Assembly (NCBI RefSeq): GCF_049243985.1
Contig: NC_135369.1
Location: 26,272,765-26,336,764, forward strand
Direction of reading: 5' to 3'
DNA length: 64,000 nt
Source of the DNA: Paroedura picta
Taxonomy: Eukaryota > Chordata > Lepidosauria > Squamata > Gekkonidae
The position numbers were made by a program, and so were the translations under genes. Position 1 is the first letter of the stretch. The number at the start of each line of letters is the position of its first letter. A model generated the notes under the pieces. The model was given only the letters and a program-made list of their open reading frames with translations, ran no database searches and was not told the origin of the DNA. Positions 56,901-63,792 of the stretch are shown one piece after another.

Positions 56901-57743
56901 CTGGAGCCAGTACAGCTGGGAGAGGTGTAAGATGCACTCTGCACGGGGCTTTTGTCAGGCGCCAAGCAATAGAGTTCTGGATCAATTGGCATTTCTGGAG
57001 CAACCTCAAGGGTAGCCCTGCACAGAGCGAGTTACAGAAGTCTAATCCGGAGGTGACTGTTGCATGGATCACAGTGGCTAGCTCAGACATCGGTAGGTAA
57101 CGTGCATGCAGCCATGCCTGGCAAATCGGTGGAAAATACACCTCTTCTATTAGTGGAAAACTTAATTTCAATGCAGCCCACAAAACCCCTGGCCAACAGG
57201 ATCTCTTCCCTAGCCCAAGCTCCTTTGCTAGATAGCCAACCTTCCACATGCGTTCCCCCAAAGGTCACCATTGCCCCACCTGCAATCTGGAGCAGGGCAC
57301 CAGCGTGTGCCTGGATCAGCCACCAGGAGGCGCCGCAGCAGATACTCCTCATACTTCTCGCACAGGTTGGCCTCGGGAAGCAGCTGATGGATCTCGGAGG
57401 GCTGGAGAAGAGCAGGGCAATGCGGGCAGGCCACCTGGACGCGGCTCTCACTGATCTCAATGCGCAGGTATTGCTGCAAGCAGGTGAGGCAGGACAGGTG
57501 GGAGCAGCAGGAGAGTGCCGGGAAGGCCTCTGGAGGCTGGAGCAGCAGGCACAGTGGGCATTCTATCAAGCCGTCCTCTTCTTCCTCCTCTTCCTCCTCC
57601 TCTGGCACCAGAGAGATGTGGGTCTCTTCAGGGTTGCCCAGCGGGGATTCTAGCTTCCCATCCTGTTCCAAAGTCACTTTGGGTTTCCGCCCAAAAAGGC
57701 CCAGGATGCCAAGGGAGGGAGGTCCCACCTTGGGCCGCTTCAT
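44785..57743 (-). CDS. RNF19-like transmembrane RBR E3 ubiquitin ligase (possible third RNF19 paralogue)
   Basis: An RBR-type ubiquitin ligase closest to RNF19A/RNF19B, which sit in ER and vesicle membranes. Exons in transcript order are 57743-57280, 53020-52815, 52165-52015, 50353-50191, 50040-49926, 49745-49604, then 46228-46027 and 44938-44785. Features by residue: poly-Glu at 48-56; RING1 Cys/His cluster 62-109; [12 protein letters not shown] about 149-194; RING2 from C232 with predicted catalytic C247; then [14 protein letters not shown] and two membrane segments (about 297-324 and 348-384). The tail has the family segments [13 protein letters not shown] and EVEVEVEPQ. Exons 1-6 join in phase, but the step from exon 6 to the next exon seen does not, so one internal exon is probably unrecognised. 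The protein would be about 535 residues plus that exon, shorter than RNF19A/B. Position 249 is Arg where the family has His. The start is the ATG at 57741-57743. Confidence 0.92.
45022..45255 (+). mobile_element. MIR-core-like tRNA SINE
   Basis: Decayed head AGGAGTAGTGGTCTCCAGTC, B-box-like TTTGATTCCCTG, core GATGACCTTGGGCTTGTC and tail AGCCGCTTTGAGACTCC. It lies in the last intron region of the RNF19-like gene. Confidence 0.75.
45257..45530 (+). mobile_element. MIR-core-like tRNA SINE
   Basis: Head GCCAGTTTAGTGGTTAGGAG with GAGTTCAATTCTGC, full core and tail ending CCAACTCTTCTTCTTC. Complete. Confidence 0.82.
45625..45778 (+). mobile_element. MIR-core-like tRNA SINE, 3' half
   Basis: Begins at GAGCAGTGATATCAGGGCTC, a variant it shares with the copy at 45257, and ends in CTTCTTCTTC. 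It is either a 5'-truncated sister or a local duplicate. Confidence 0.75.
46027..46228 (-). CDS. RNF19-like coding exon, penultimate seen
   Basis: A classic pyrimidine-tract acceptor at 46229 opens a 202-base exon. It reads [17 protein letters not shown] and ends [18 protein letters not shown], matching the SETASTMALAG / DNASTKAMAGS region of RNF19A. It needs one base from the preceding exon; exon 6 supplies two. Confidence 0.82.
46487..46622. mobile_element. Palindromic hAT MITE, copy 3, with perfect duplication
   Basis: A 136-base hairpin from CAGGGGTAG to CTACCCCTG. The octamer CTGTAAAG is repeated exactly on both sides (46479-46486 and 46623-46630), which establishes a hAT-type 8-base target duplication for this family. 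Lies in an RNF19-like intron. Confidence 0.93.
46631..47680. other. RNF19-like intron sequence
   Basis: No exon or repeat recognised. Confidence 0.45.
47681..48208 (+). mobile_element. MIR-core-like tRNA SINE split by a Bov-B fragment
   Basis: Head GAGCCAGCGTGGTGTAGTGG, B box GGGTTTGATTCCCC and core up to 47909. It resumes at 48120 and ends CCAACTCTTCTTC. The interruption is the LINE fragment at 47910-48119. Confidence 0.88.
47910..48119 (-). mobile_element. Bov-B LINE 3' fragment inserted in a SINE
   Basis: The inverse ends GGTCACGATAGGTCGGACAC then AACTTCGCACCTAACAAC, the Bov-B 3' end. GTGGAGAGAGG (47899-47909) is repeated at 48120-48130 as the target duplication. Confidence 0.85.
48612..48870 (+). 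mobile_element. CR1 3' fragment
   Basis: CATATGGAGGATGGAGCAGA, then GGAAGAAGTTCCTGACAG and GAACAGGCTTCCTCGG, the same segment as 31125-31340 of the CR1 between NRBP1 and PPM1G. Confidence 0.8.
48871..49205. other. RNF19-like intron segment with a possible micro-exon
   Basis: No repeat recognised. A 13-base AG-GAGGATTACACAG-GT unit lies at 49145-49157 (minus) but does not settle the reading phase. Confidence 0.35.
49206..49426 (-). mobile_element. MIR-core-like tRNA SINE
   Basis: The inverse begins CCAGCTTGGTGTAGTGGTTA and has GGTTTGAAGCTGTGC, then the core CCAGCTGGGTGACTTTGGGC and a tail ending CAACTCTTCTTC. Confidence 0.8.
49604..49745 (-). CDS. RNF19-like coding exon 6
   Basis: Residues 367-414. 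[19 protein letters not shown] is the conserved end of the membrane region, then [14 protein letters not shown]. It ends in phase 2 at GTGAGT, which does not fit the next exon seen. Confidence 0.88.
49926..50040 (-). CDS. RNF19-like coding exon 5 (second membrane segment)
   Basis: Residues 329-367, [16 protein letters not shown] then [19 protein letters not shown], with a phase-1 end at GTGAGA. Confidence 0.92.
50191..50353 (-). CDS. RNF19-like coding exon 4 (first membrane segment)
   Basis: Residues 274-328. [14 protein letters not shown] is almost identical to RNF19A/B, followed by the hydrophobic run [20 protein letters not shown]. Confidence 0.94.
50354..52014. other. RNF19-like intron 3
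   Basis: No exon or repeat recognised in 1.66 kb. A C run is at about 51432-51441. Confidence 0.45.
52015..52165 (-). CDS. RNF19-like coding exon 3 (RING2, catalytic Cys)
   Basis: Residues 224-274. [17 protein letters not shown] is followed by [18 protein letters not shown] and [15 protein letters not shown]247 is the expected thioester Cys. The codon at residue 249 is CGC (Arg) rather than a His codon. Confidence 0.93.
52185..52455 (-). mobile_element. MIR-core-like tRNA SINE
   Basis: The inverse begins AACTTGGTGCAGTGGTTCAG with ACCAGGTTTGGCTCC, core and tail ending ATAAAAAAACCAGCTCTTCT. Confidence 0.78.
52460..52607. mobile_element. Palindromic hAT MITE, copy 4
   Basis: Hairpin with GGGGTAGTCAAACTGCGG ends and an asymmetric centre carrying about 10 extra bases. 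It lies immediately next to the SINE at 52185. No clear target duplication. Confidence 0.8.
52815..53020 (-). CDS. RNF19-like coding exon 2 (IBR)
   Basis: Residues 155-224. [17 protein letters not shown] and [17 protein letters not shown] supply the IBR zinc ligands. A helix, [13 protein letters not shown], follows. Donor is GTGAGT. Confidence 0.93.
53280..53960 (+). mobile_element. L2-like LINE 3' fragment
   Basis: Coding remnants read [29 protein letters not shown] and [11 protein letters not shown], the C-terminal end of L2-type RT. The 3' end includes GGCCTGCAAGACAGAGCTCT. It is broken and lies in RNF19-like intron 1. Confidence 0.8.
54262..54500 (+). mobile_element. tRNA-derived SINE
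   Basis: ATACAGCTCAATGGTAGAAC (A box) and CCCAGGTTCCATTCCCAG (B box) with the body AGAGACCCTAGAGAGAC and the end AAGGTGGCTTCAGGTG. Best-preserved copy of this family here. Confidence 0.75.
54642..54928 (-). mobile_element. Sauria-type SINE, copy 2
   Basis: Same structure as the copy at 30803. CTGAATGTG flanks both sides (54633-54641 and 54929-54937). Confidence 0.92.
54985..55290 (+). mobile_element. L2-like LINE 3' end
   Basis: GGGTCTGTAAGACGGAGCTC and CCACCAGGTCTATGGTTGAG, then a T-rich 3' UTR ending GTAACCCGCCATGAGCC. Confidence 0.7.
55590..55992 (+). mobile_element. CR1 3' end
   Basis: AGATTCAGGATGGACAGAAG, AGGAGGCAACATGAGGGG, then GGTCCAGCAGGGCTCTTCTT and ATGTTTTTA, the canonical CR1 3' terminus. 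Confidence 0.85.
56162..56405 (-). mobile_element. CR1 3' end, inverted relative to the previous one
   Basis: The inverse ends CAAGCGGGCTCTTCTTGTGT. The body holds ACATCAGGGGAAGTCC and CCAGGAAGCAACATC. It faces the copy ending at 55992 across 170 bases. Confidence 0.8.
56428..57120 (-). mobile_element. L2-like LINE 3' fragment
   Basis: Coding remnants on the minus strand read [20 protein letters not shown] and [18 protein letters not shown], the L2 RT C-terminus, and continue into a 3' UTR. It lies immediately downstream of the RNF19-like first coding exon. Confidence 0.8.
57280..57743 (-). CDS. RNF19-like coding exon 1 (RING1)
   Basis: Residues 1-155. It begins [17 protein letters not shown], has nine Glu in a row, then ECPLC and [11 protein letters not shown] for RING1, the family signature [11 protein letters not shown], and WCPAPDC at the IBR entry. 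The upstream in-frame codons begin with TTG, not ATG. A CAG acceptor at 57745-57747 precedes the ATG by one base. Confidence 0.93.
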
Positions 57744-57744
57744 G

Positions 57745-58662
57745 CTGGAGACGAGGAAGGGTGAGCTCAAGGAGGGGGCAGGTGGCCGTCAGGACATTGT
57801 GCTCCCCAGCCAGGATGAGGAGCAGACAGACAGAGAAGCCTCTCGGACACAGACGTCTGCCCCATGCCCGGCAGCTCCTCCCCTCCGCTGGCTCTGAGGG
57901 CAAAGAGCTAGACCATCATCGCCTCCCCATCGAAGTCTGTGGACCTAGGAGAGGGGACAAGAGAAGAGGACAGGAACTCAGTGAGGGTGCCCAAGAAGCC
58001 TAGTCTGACTCTGCATGCTGTAAGATCGCTTGAGTTGCCAGGTCTGGCTTGAAATTCCTGGAGAGTAAGGGGGTGGGCACTTCAAGGTACAGGAGTTGTG
58101 GGAGGGGAGGGCAGTGGGATGTACGTCTACTCTCCAAAGCTGCCCTTTCCTGCCAGGGGAACTGAGGTCTGGAGGACTGGAGAGCAACATTAATCCCAGG
58201 AGAATTCCAGGCCCCACCTGGAGGTTGGCAACCCCCTGCTCAGGCTGGCTGGCCTGCAGGGTTTTTGCCAGGACTGCTAATACTGGAAGAGCCATCAGGG
58301 TACAGGCAGCAGCTGAAGAAGGGAGGGTGAAATGGCCAGAGGCCAGCTGGTCACCAAAGGGCCTATTCCGGGACGGATGACACGGAGTGGCCGGGGGCAT
58401 CTCCTGCACTGACCATCAGCCGTCTCTTGAGCACAGATTAGCGGTGGCTTTGTTGCTTCTCTCCCTCATCCTGGCCACTGGGACTCCCCGCCAGCCTCCA
58501 CCCCTGCCCCCCCCCATCACGAGAGGGCATCCCAGCCCAGCAGTCAAGGAGAAGCAGATGTCAGCCTGCCCTTTCCCAGCAGCTGGAGCCGGCTGGATCC
58601 TCCCAGCGGTGTTGCCGGGGCAACAAGGAGAGGGTCAGGAAGGAGGAAGGATGCTGGCTTAC
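57745..58662. other. RNF19-like intron between leader and first coding exon
   Basis: GC-rich, with no repeat recognised. Open frames here are chance products of composition. Confidence 0.45.
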
Positions 58663-58760
58663 CTGCCTCTCGCTCGCTCTCTGAGCCCCTGCCTTGCCTT
58701 GCTTGCTTCTTCACTAACAGCTGAGGCCCCCCTCCCCCACCCGCTGCGCCCTCTGCACTC
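58663..58760 (-). other. RNF19-like non-coding first exon (approximate)
   Basis: On the minus strand a GAGAGGCAG-GTAAGC donor at 58663/58662 follows GC-rich sequence. With the acceptor at 57745 it would give a leader exon. The start position is a guess. Confidence 0.5.
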
Positions 58761-58773
58761 CGGCAGCTGCACG

Positions 58774-58792
58774 GCATCCTGGGAAGTGTAGT
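58774..58792 (-). promoter_or_regulatory. ZNF143/THAP11-type (SBS) motif in the RNF19-like promoter
   Basis: The minus strand reads ACTACACTTCCCAGGATGC, which fits the known ACTAYRnnnCCCR promoter motif and the longer SBS consensus. It is about 110 bases upstream of the leader-exon donor, where such motifs usually sit. Confidence 0.7.
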
Positions 58793-58799
58793 CCATCCC

Positions 58800-59264
58800 C
58801 AAGCTTTGCCAGCTCATTGGCCTCGCAGACGAGGTCTTCCTGATGTCTTCAGACTCTAGGGACAGTCCTGCACTAGGATATAAGCCCTGCTGGGAGGAGT
58901 GCTTGGCAAGACAGGAAGGATCAATAAACGCAGGATGCTAAAAAGACACTGGCATTGTCAGGCTGGCCTCTGCCTCTGCCTGGAGACCAAATTGAGGTGA
59001 GATTCTTGTCTTGGGGCAGGCATCCAATGCTCTGCGCTTGACACATCATGACAGGAGCTCAGTTGCTGGGCTCAACCTTGAATCTGGGACACTGCCAGTC
59101 TGCTCGTTGTAAAAACATTTGCCCTGACTTCCTCCCCACCCCTCAAAGACAGTTCAGCCATATCAGTAGCAGCTAGTGACTAAACATTAAGGTGACATCT
59201 ATTTAAACACCATACCTTACTATAGTATATCAAAGGTACCGCCTATTAATAAGCCAAAATAAAC
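58800..59264. other. Intergenic segment upstream of the RNF19-like promoter
   Basis: No gene or clear repeat recognised. Confidence 0.4.
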
Positions 59265-59395
59265 ATTATTTTATTATTTATTTGATTTATATACCGCTCT
59301 TCCCCATGGCTCAGTTGGGTTGCCTCACACATTTTCCTCAGACAGAAGAAGGAAGTTTAGCATCCTCTGTGAACGTTTAATGGTGTCCCCTAACT

Positions 59396-59756
59396 CAGTG
59401 GTCCCCAACCCCCGGTCCGGAGACTGGGACCGGTCCATAGATCAGTCAGTACCGGGCCGCAGTTCCTCCTCGTCCTCCTCCCCGGCTGCTGCCTCAGGGG
59501 CTGCCCTGCCACTCGTCTGCTGGCTCACCTTTGCTGCTCTCCAGCGTCTGCCATGGCTGGGGCTCCCCCTCAGCCTGGCACTGCGCAGCTGCTGCTGGCA
59601 GCGCCCCCCAGCGGGCGGCAGGAAGTCAGGGGCGCCAGCGGGAAAGCAAGTGGAGCAGGGGCTCAGGCAGCAGCAGTGACCCCCCCCCCCCCCGGGCCTC
59701 AGTAAAATTGTCAAGCGTTGACCATTCCCAGTGATAAAAAAGGTTGGTGAACACTG
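59396..59756. mobile_element. Non-autonomous hAT element with perfect duplication
   Basis: Ends CAGTGGTCCCCAACC and GGTTGGTGAACACTG. CCCTAACT is repeated exactly on both sides (59388-59395 and 59757-59764). The 361-base interior is GC-rich and has no transposase. It is inserted in an L2-like remnant. Confidence 0.9.
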
Positions 59757-59769
59757 CCCTAACTGATCC

Positions 59770-60065
59770 CAGTTCCAAAGAAGGGGTGTCATAACTTTGA
59801 AAACTCTAGCTCAAGTAGAAAAGGGTGGTATGGAGTATGGGAGTCCTAGACTGCAAAGAGCTTTAAGATTAACAGCAGCATCTGGAATTAAGGCCTAAAA
59901 GCAAACTGCTGACCAGCACAGTTGATGCAATTGTGATCGTGATATCCTTTTCCAAAGAATAGGAGGATAACCGCGTTTTGTATCTGTTGAAGCTTCTTGG
60001 TGTCTTCTAGGGCAGCCCCCGTGTAGGGTACATTACTGTAGTCCAGCCTGGAAGCTCCTGAAGCA
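59770..60065 (-). mobile_element. L2-like LINE remnant
   Basis: The inverse starts with CAGGCTGGACTACAGTAATG and runs through a decayed L2-type 3' region. Another piece with a LINE tail lies before the hAT element (about 59265-59320). Confidence 0.5.
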
Positions 60066-60083
60066 TTTATTCATTTATTAGAC

Positions 60084-60250
60084 CAGTGGTTATCAACCTT
60101 CCTAATGCTGAAACCCTTTAATACAGTTCCTCATGATGTGGTGACCCCCAGCCATAAAATGATGCAGTATCAGGCAAAATTACATCTGAGACACATTTCC
60201 CTCCAAGAACATCTTCTGCTCCCATAAATGGGTAAAATCAGCAGCTACCC
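60084..60250 (+). mobile_element. hAT (Charlie-type) fragment resembling rodent URR1
   Basis: CAGTGGTTATCAACCTTCCT followed by AATACAGTTCCTCATGATGT and GGTGACCCCCAGCCATAAAA closely follows the 5' end of the URR1-type element as I recall it. The 3' end is not recognisable. Confidence 0.65.
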
Positions 60251-60830
60251 ACACCTGAGAATTTTCTGCTAAGACTCCAACTTGGTGGAAGGGCCCACTC
60301 AATATAGTTAGATCGACTCCTATATTTGTATCATTTTACAGAACATGCAAAATGCAAATGATCAGGAGGGCATTCCTAGAAAGGGAATATAGTTGTAGTT
60401 TTAATGTCTCGGGGGGAGGGATTAGTAGTTTTACTGCATTGTTTACTGTATAGGTATACTGTATAGGTATATTGGTTTTATTGCATTGTTTCAAAATTTT
60501 ATAATACAGTTTTATTGCATTGTCTATTATATCCATCATATTGTTTTATTGCTTTGTGTTGTTGTATTTTAGATTTTATAATCCACTGTGTATCTCAGTG
60601 AGAAAAGTGGACTATAATTTAAGGAAGTGGTAAGTAAAAGTTGGATCGAGGTGGGTGTAGCAGGGCACACCTGAGGACAGGCTAGGTTCTGTCTGGCATG
60701 TGCAAATGAAGAATCTGATCTGATCTCCCCAGCAAGTTCTGAATGACATCAAGGCATCATGGTGAGCCCTCTGGCCAGAAGTCTGAGATGTATAGAGCAA
60801 TAACACCCAAGTATTCCAGACTGTTTAGGC

Positions 60831-61075
60831 CAGCTTTTCTCAACATTTCTACCACTGAGAAACCCCCAAAACATTATTCAGGCTTTGAAAAACCCTAGAA
60901 GTGGTGCAGAATATGGTTGGGAAACATAGCTGTGTATATATCCGCCTGTGGCCCCTCCTCTTCCCACCCACTCTAGGCCTATCATTGGCCATTTTGGGAG
61001 GACGAGGACGATAACATGACCATATATGGTAATCTCATCCAATAAATGTTTAACCATATGTGTTTAACCAACAGT
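60831..61075 (+). mobile_element. hAT-like element, 5' part
   Basis: CAGCTTTTCTCAACATTTCT and the interior (GGGAAACATAGCTGTG, TATCATTGGCCATTTTG) match the element at 6484. The right end is missing. Confidence 0.6.
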
Positions 61076-61079
61076 TAAT

Positions 61080-61175
61080 TATGGCTGCGATCCTAAGAAC
61101 ATTTTCCTGGGTGTAAGGTCCTCTGAATAAAAGGAGACTGACTTATGGGTAGACCTGCTCAGGACTACTGCCTTT
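61080..61175. repeat. Short inverted-repeat element
   Basis: CGATCCTAAGAACATTTTCC at the left and an approximate inverse (ACCTGCTCAGGACTACTGC) at the right. Possibly a MITE; family unknown. Confidence 0.35.
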
Positions 61176-61204
61176 ATGTATGTAAAATATGTAAAATTTT
61201 GTTT

Positions 61205-61490
61205 ATTTTTATTCTTTTATTTATATACCACTGCTCTCAAGGACTCGTGGCAGTGTACAATAAAATAACAAAAACACACAACCCTTAAAATCCCCAACAC
61301 AGTCCCCCCTCCCATCCAGCTAGCAGTCTGGAGCTCTTTCCTTAGGAGCGAGGGTCCTGATATCACCAGCTCTAGGGGATCCCCTGATGATAATTCCAGG
61401 ACCTCAACCATACACCTAGTGGAAGAGCTCCATCTTACAGGCCCTGTGGAAAGCTGATAACTCCAGCAGGGCCCTTAGCTCTTCTGAGCT
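61205..61490 (-). mobile_element. L2-like LINE 3' end
   Basis: The inverse ends CACTGCCACGAGTCCTTGAG, then AGTGGTATATAAATAAAAG. It carries the ACAGGGCCTGTAAGATGGAG signature, and the Sauria SINE at 61500 sits in it. Confidence 0.65.
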
Positions 61491-61499
61491 CTTTTGATA

Positions 61500-61784
61500 A
61501 AAAGGTAAAGGTAAAGGTATCCCCTGTGCAAGCACTGAGTCATGTCTGACCCTTGGGGTGACGCCCTGCAGCGTTTTCATGGCAGACTCAATACGGGGTG
61601 GTTTGCCAGTGCCTTCCCCAGTCATTACCATTTACCCCCCAGCAGCAAGCTGGGTACTCATTTTACCGACCTCGGAAGGATGGAAGGCTGAGTCAACCTT
61701 GAGCCGGCTGCTGGGATTGAACTCCCAGCCTCATGGGCAAAGCTTTCAGACGGCTGCCTTACCACTCTGCGCCACAGGAGGCTC
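61500..61784 (-). mobile_element. Sauria-type SINE, copy 3
   Basis: Full-length, very similar to copies 1 and 2 and in the same orientation. The target duplication is not clear. Confidence 0.9.
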
Positions 61785-61975
61785 TGAAAGTATACACATC
61801 CCAGTCCAATTCAAAGTCCTGGTTGTGATCTTCCAAAGACTAAAATTTCTATGGCCATGGTATCCTGATAACTACTTCTGATCATATAAACCTGCTTGAT
61901 CACCGAGGTCATGAATGGTATGTTGAACAGTACCTGCAGTTGCTCTGTGATGCCTCTAGCCCCACTACTATTTTG

Positions 61976-62150
61976 GGAGAGGCCGTGGCTGGCTGGTGAT
62001 CATTTTGCACACAAAGTCCCAGGTTCAATCGCAGATTTCCAGTTAAAAGAATCAGATTAGGTAATGGGAAAGACCTCTGCCTCAGACCCAGAAGATCTGC
62101 TCTGACAACCCAATGGGTTGACTCAGTATAAGGCATTTTACAGCACACTC
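61976..62150 (+). mobile_element. tRNA-derived SINE fossil
   Basis: GAGGCCGTGGCTGGCTGGTG (decayed A box) and CCCAGGTTCAATCGC (B box), then GAAAGACCTCTGCCTCAGAC and TCAGTATAAGGCATTTT. Confidence 0.7.
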
Positions 62151-62190
62151 TGAAATTCCATCTGGAAAAGCTTTCGTACAGTAACTAAGC

Positions 62191-62397
62191 TATGGTGACC
62201 AGATTTTAATGTTAGTAAAGTGAGACACTATTGACCAGGGGGGTTCTTGATTAAAAATTTGGTCTATATGGAGCAACAAAAAGTTTCATAGAACGCAAAA
62301 ATAGTATTGTAATATATATTTTTTAATTTCAACATAAGTACAATTTGCCAGGTGCACCCAGATGTCCCTCCAAAAGTGGGACAATATGGTCAACCTA
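62191..62397. mobile_element. Small hAT-like MITE with perfect duplication
   Basis: A 207-base element with ends TATGGTGACCA and TGGTCAACCTA (inverse TAGGTTGACCA). AACTAAGC is repeated exactly at 62183-62190 and 62398-62405. Non-coding. Confidence 0.8.
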
Positions 62398-62405
62398 AAC
62401 TAAGC

Positions 62406-63020
62406 CCTTTGCTAGAATATAGTCCCTAAATGCAGAGAACATGTGGATGATTTAAGGTTGGTGACTATAGTGTAAGAGACCGCAGAATGTCTCTTGTGCA
62501 TACACAGTGCAAATGTCAAGGCAGGCAGGCCTCTGCTGCCTATCTTTTGGCACAGCTGGGAATTGGTGTGTATCTAACCAATTCCCTTAAACCGAGTGTT
62601 TTCTGAGCCTAAAATCCAAAAAGGTGCCACAACAGACAACCCAAATAATCCAACAGGGATACAGCACAATCCTCTGGTTAGCTTTGAGGAGTTACCGAGA
62701 CTGCAAACATTCGCACAAGGTGATGTACATTAGCCATTCTAGGCAGTCTACCTTCACAACCCTGTGAAGCACATGAGGAGGCAAGGGGGAATAGGAGTGA
62801 GACTGATCCAAAGGTCACCTAGCAGGTTTTTATGGAAAAGTGGAGATTTAAATTCAAGACTCTCCGATCATAATCTATAGCCAGAACACTTCACTGCACT
62901 AAGGAGAAACGTACTGTTAAAACAAAAGTATGGCTCAGATTACACACCCAACCGAGTAGGGCTTCACAAGCCACAGCAACCATAGTGCTGCCTGCCCTCC
63001 TCCAGCCAGCCATGGGCAAG
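62406..63020. other. Intergenic segment upstream of ZNF513
   Basis: No gene or clear repeat recognised. Confidence 0.4.
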
Positions 63021-63023
63021 ATT

Positions 63024-63282
63024 AGGTGTGGTTAAGAGCGGCAGCTGCTAATCTGGAGAATGAGGTTTGATTACCCACTCCTCCACATGCAGACAGCTGG
63101 GTGACCTTGGGCCAGTCAGTTCTCTTAGAGCTGTTCTCATACAGCAGTTCTCTCAGAGCTCGCTAGCCCCACCTACCTCCTAGGATGTCTGTTGTGGGGA
63201 GAGGAAGGGAAGGCGATTGTAAGCCGCTTTGAACCCCCTAGGAGATAGGAAAGCGGGCTATAAAAGCCAACTCTTCTTCATT
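63024..63282 (+). mobile_element. MIR-core-like tRNA SINE next to the ZNF513 promoter
   Basis: TTAGGTGTGGTTAAGAGCGG, GAGGTTTGATTACCC, core GCTGGGTGACCTTGGGCC and tail AAGCCGCTTTGAACCCCC ending CCAACTCTTCTTC. It stops about 20 bases before the GC-rich promoter begins. Confidence 0.85.
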
Positions 63283-63299
63283 CGGAACCGCACAAACAC

Positions 63300-63752
63300 A
63301 GCCAGACTTTCACGGGGATCCCCGGAGAACCCAAAACGCCCGCCTCCTTCCGCAGCCAATCAGGATGCGCCTTAAAGGCACCGCGGCGACAGGAGGCAGA
63401 AGGCGGCGCTACAATTAGACGCCCGCGCGCGGGGGGAGCGGGATGAGCGCCACGACGTCATACGCGCCCCGCCTCTCGGCTATTGCGTCGGGGAGCGTCT
63501 TGGCGGTCCTGCCGGTCCTTCTTCCTCGCCTTCCTTTGTGCTTCCGAAGGACTTCGTTTCCCGTCGTACAACGCGAACGGAACCGGAACCACCCGCGGCA
63601 CCCGCAGCTGCCCGCCCCGCGGATGGGCGGGAGCGTCGGCGGGAGCGGCTGCCGGGGCCTCGGGGCGGCGCAGGCGGAAGACGAGGCCGAGCGGCGCGGG
63701 GCGGGGGAGGCGCCCAGGGCTGGAGCGGCCGCCCTCCCCCCCGCCGGGCAAA
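63300..63752 (+). promoter_or_regulatory. ZNF513: ZNF513 CpG-rich promoter and 5' UTR
   Basis: A CG-dense block with a CCAAT box at about 63356-63360 and a CRE-like GACGTCAT at about 63454-63461. No TATA box is evident. It leads directly to the ZNF513 start. An open frame from an ATG at 63443 overlaps the main start in another frame. Confidence 0.7.
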
Positions 63753-63792
63753 ATGCCCCGCCGGAAGCAGCGCAACCCCCAGCCAGTCAAAG
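63753..63792 (+). CDS. ZNF513: ZNF513 coding exon 1 (partial gene; rest beyond window)
   Basis: ATG then MPRRKQRNPQPVK and one base of the next codon, followed by a GTGAGG donor. This closely matches the first residues of human ZNF513 (MPRRKQSHPQPVK), a C2H2 zinc-finger transcription regulator tied to retinal development. The position next to PPM1G and the orientation agree with the human map as I remember it. The RRKQxxPQ pattern is the known NuRD/RBBP4-binding N-terminus of SALL, FOG and BCL11 proteins. No zinc finger is within the window. The start is chosen because this ATG gives the conserved N-terminus. A longer upstream frame (63443-63796) is out of phase and is not the ZNF513 protein. 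Confidence 0.85.

Noticed and set aside
57768-57770. Upstream start for the RNF19-like protein giving a longer N-terminus
   Set aside because: The codon is TTG, and an acceptor-like CAG lies between it and the real ATG at 57741-57743.
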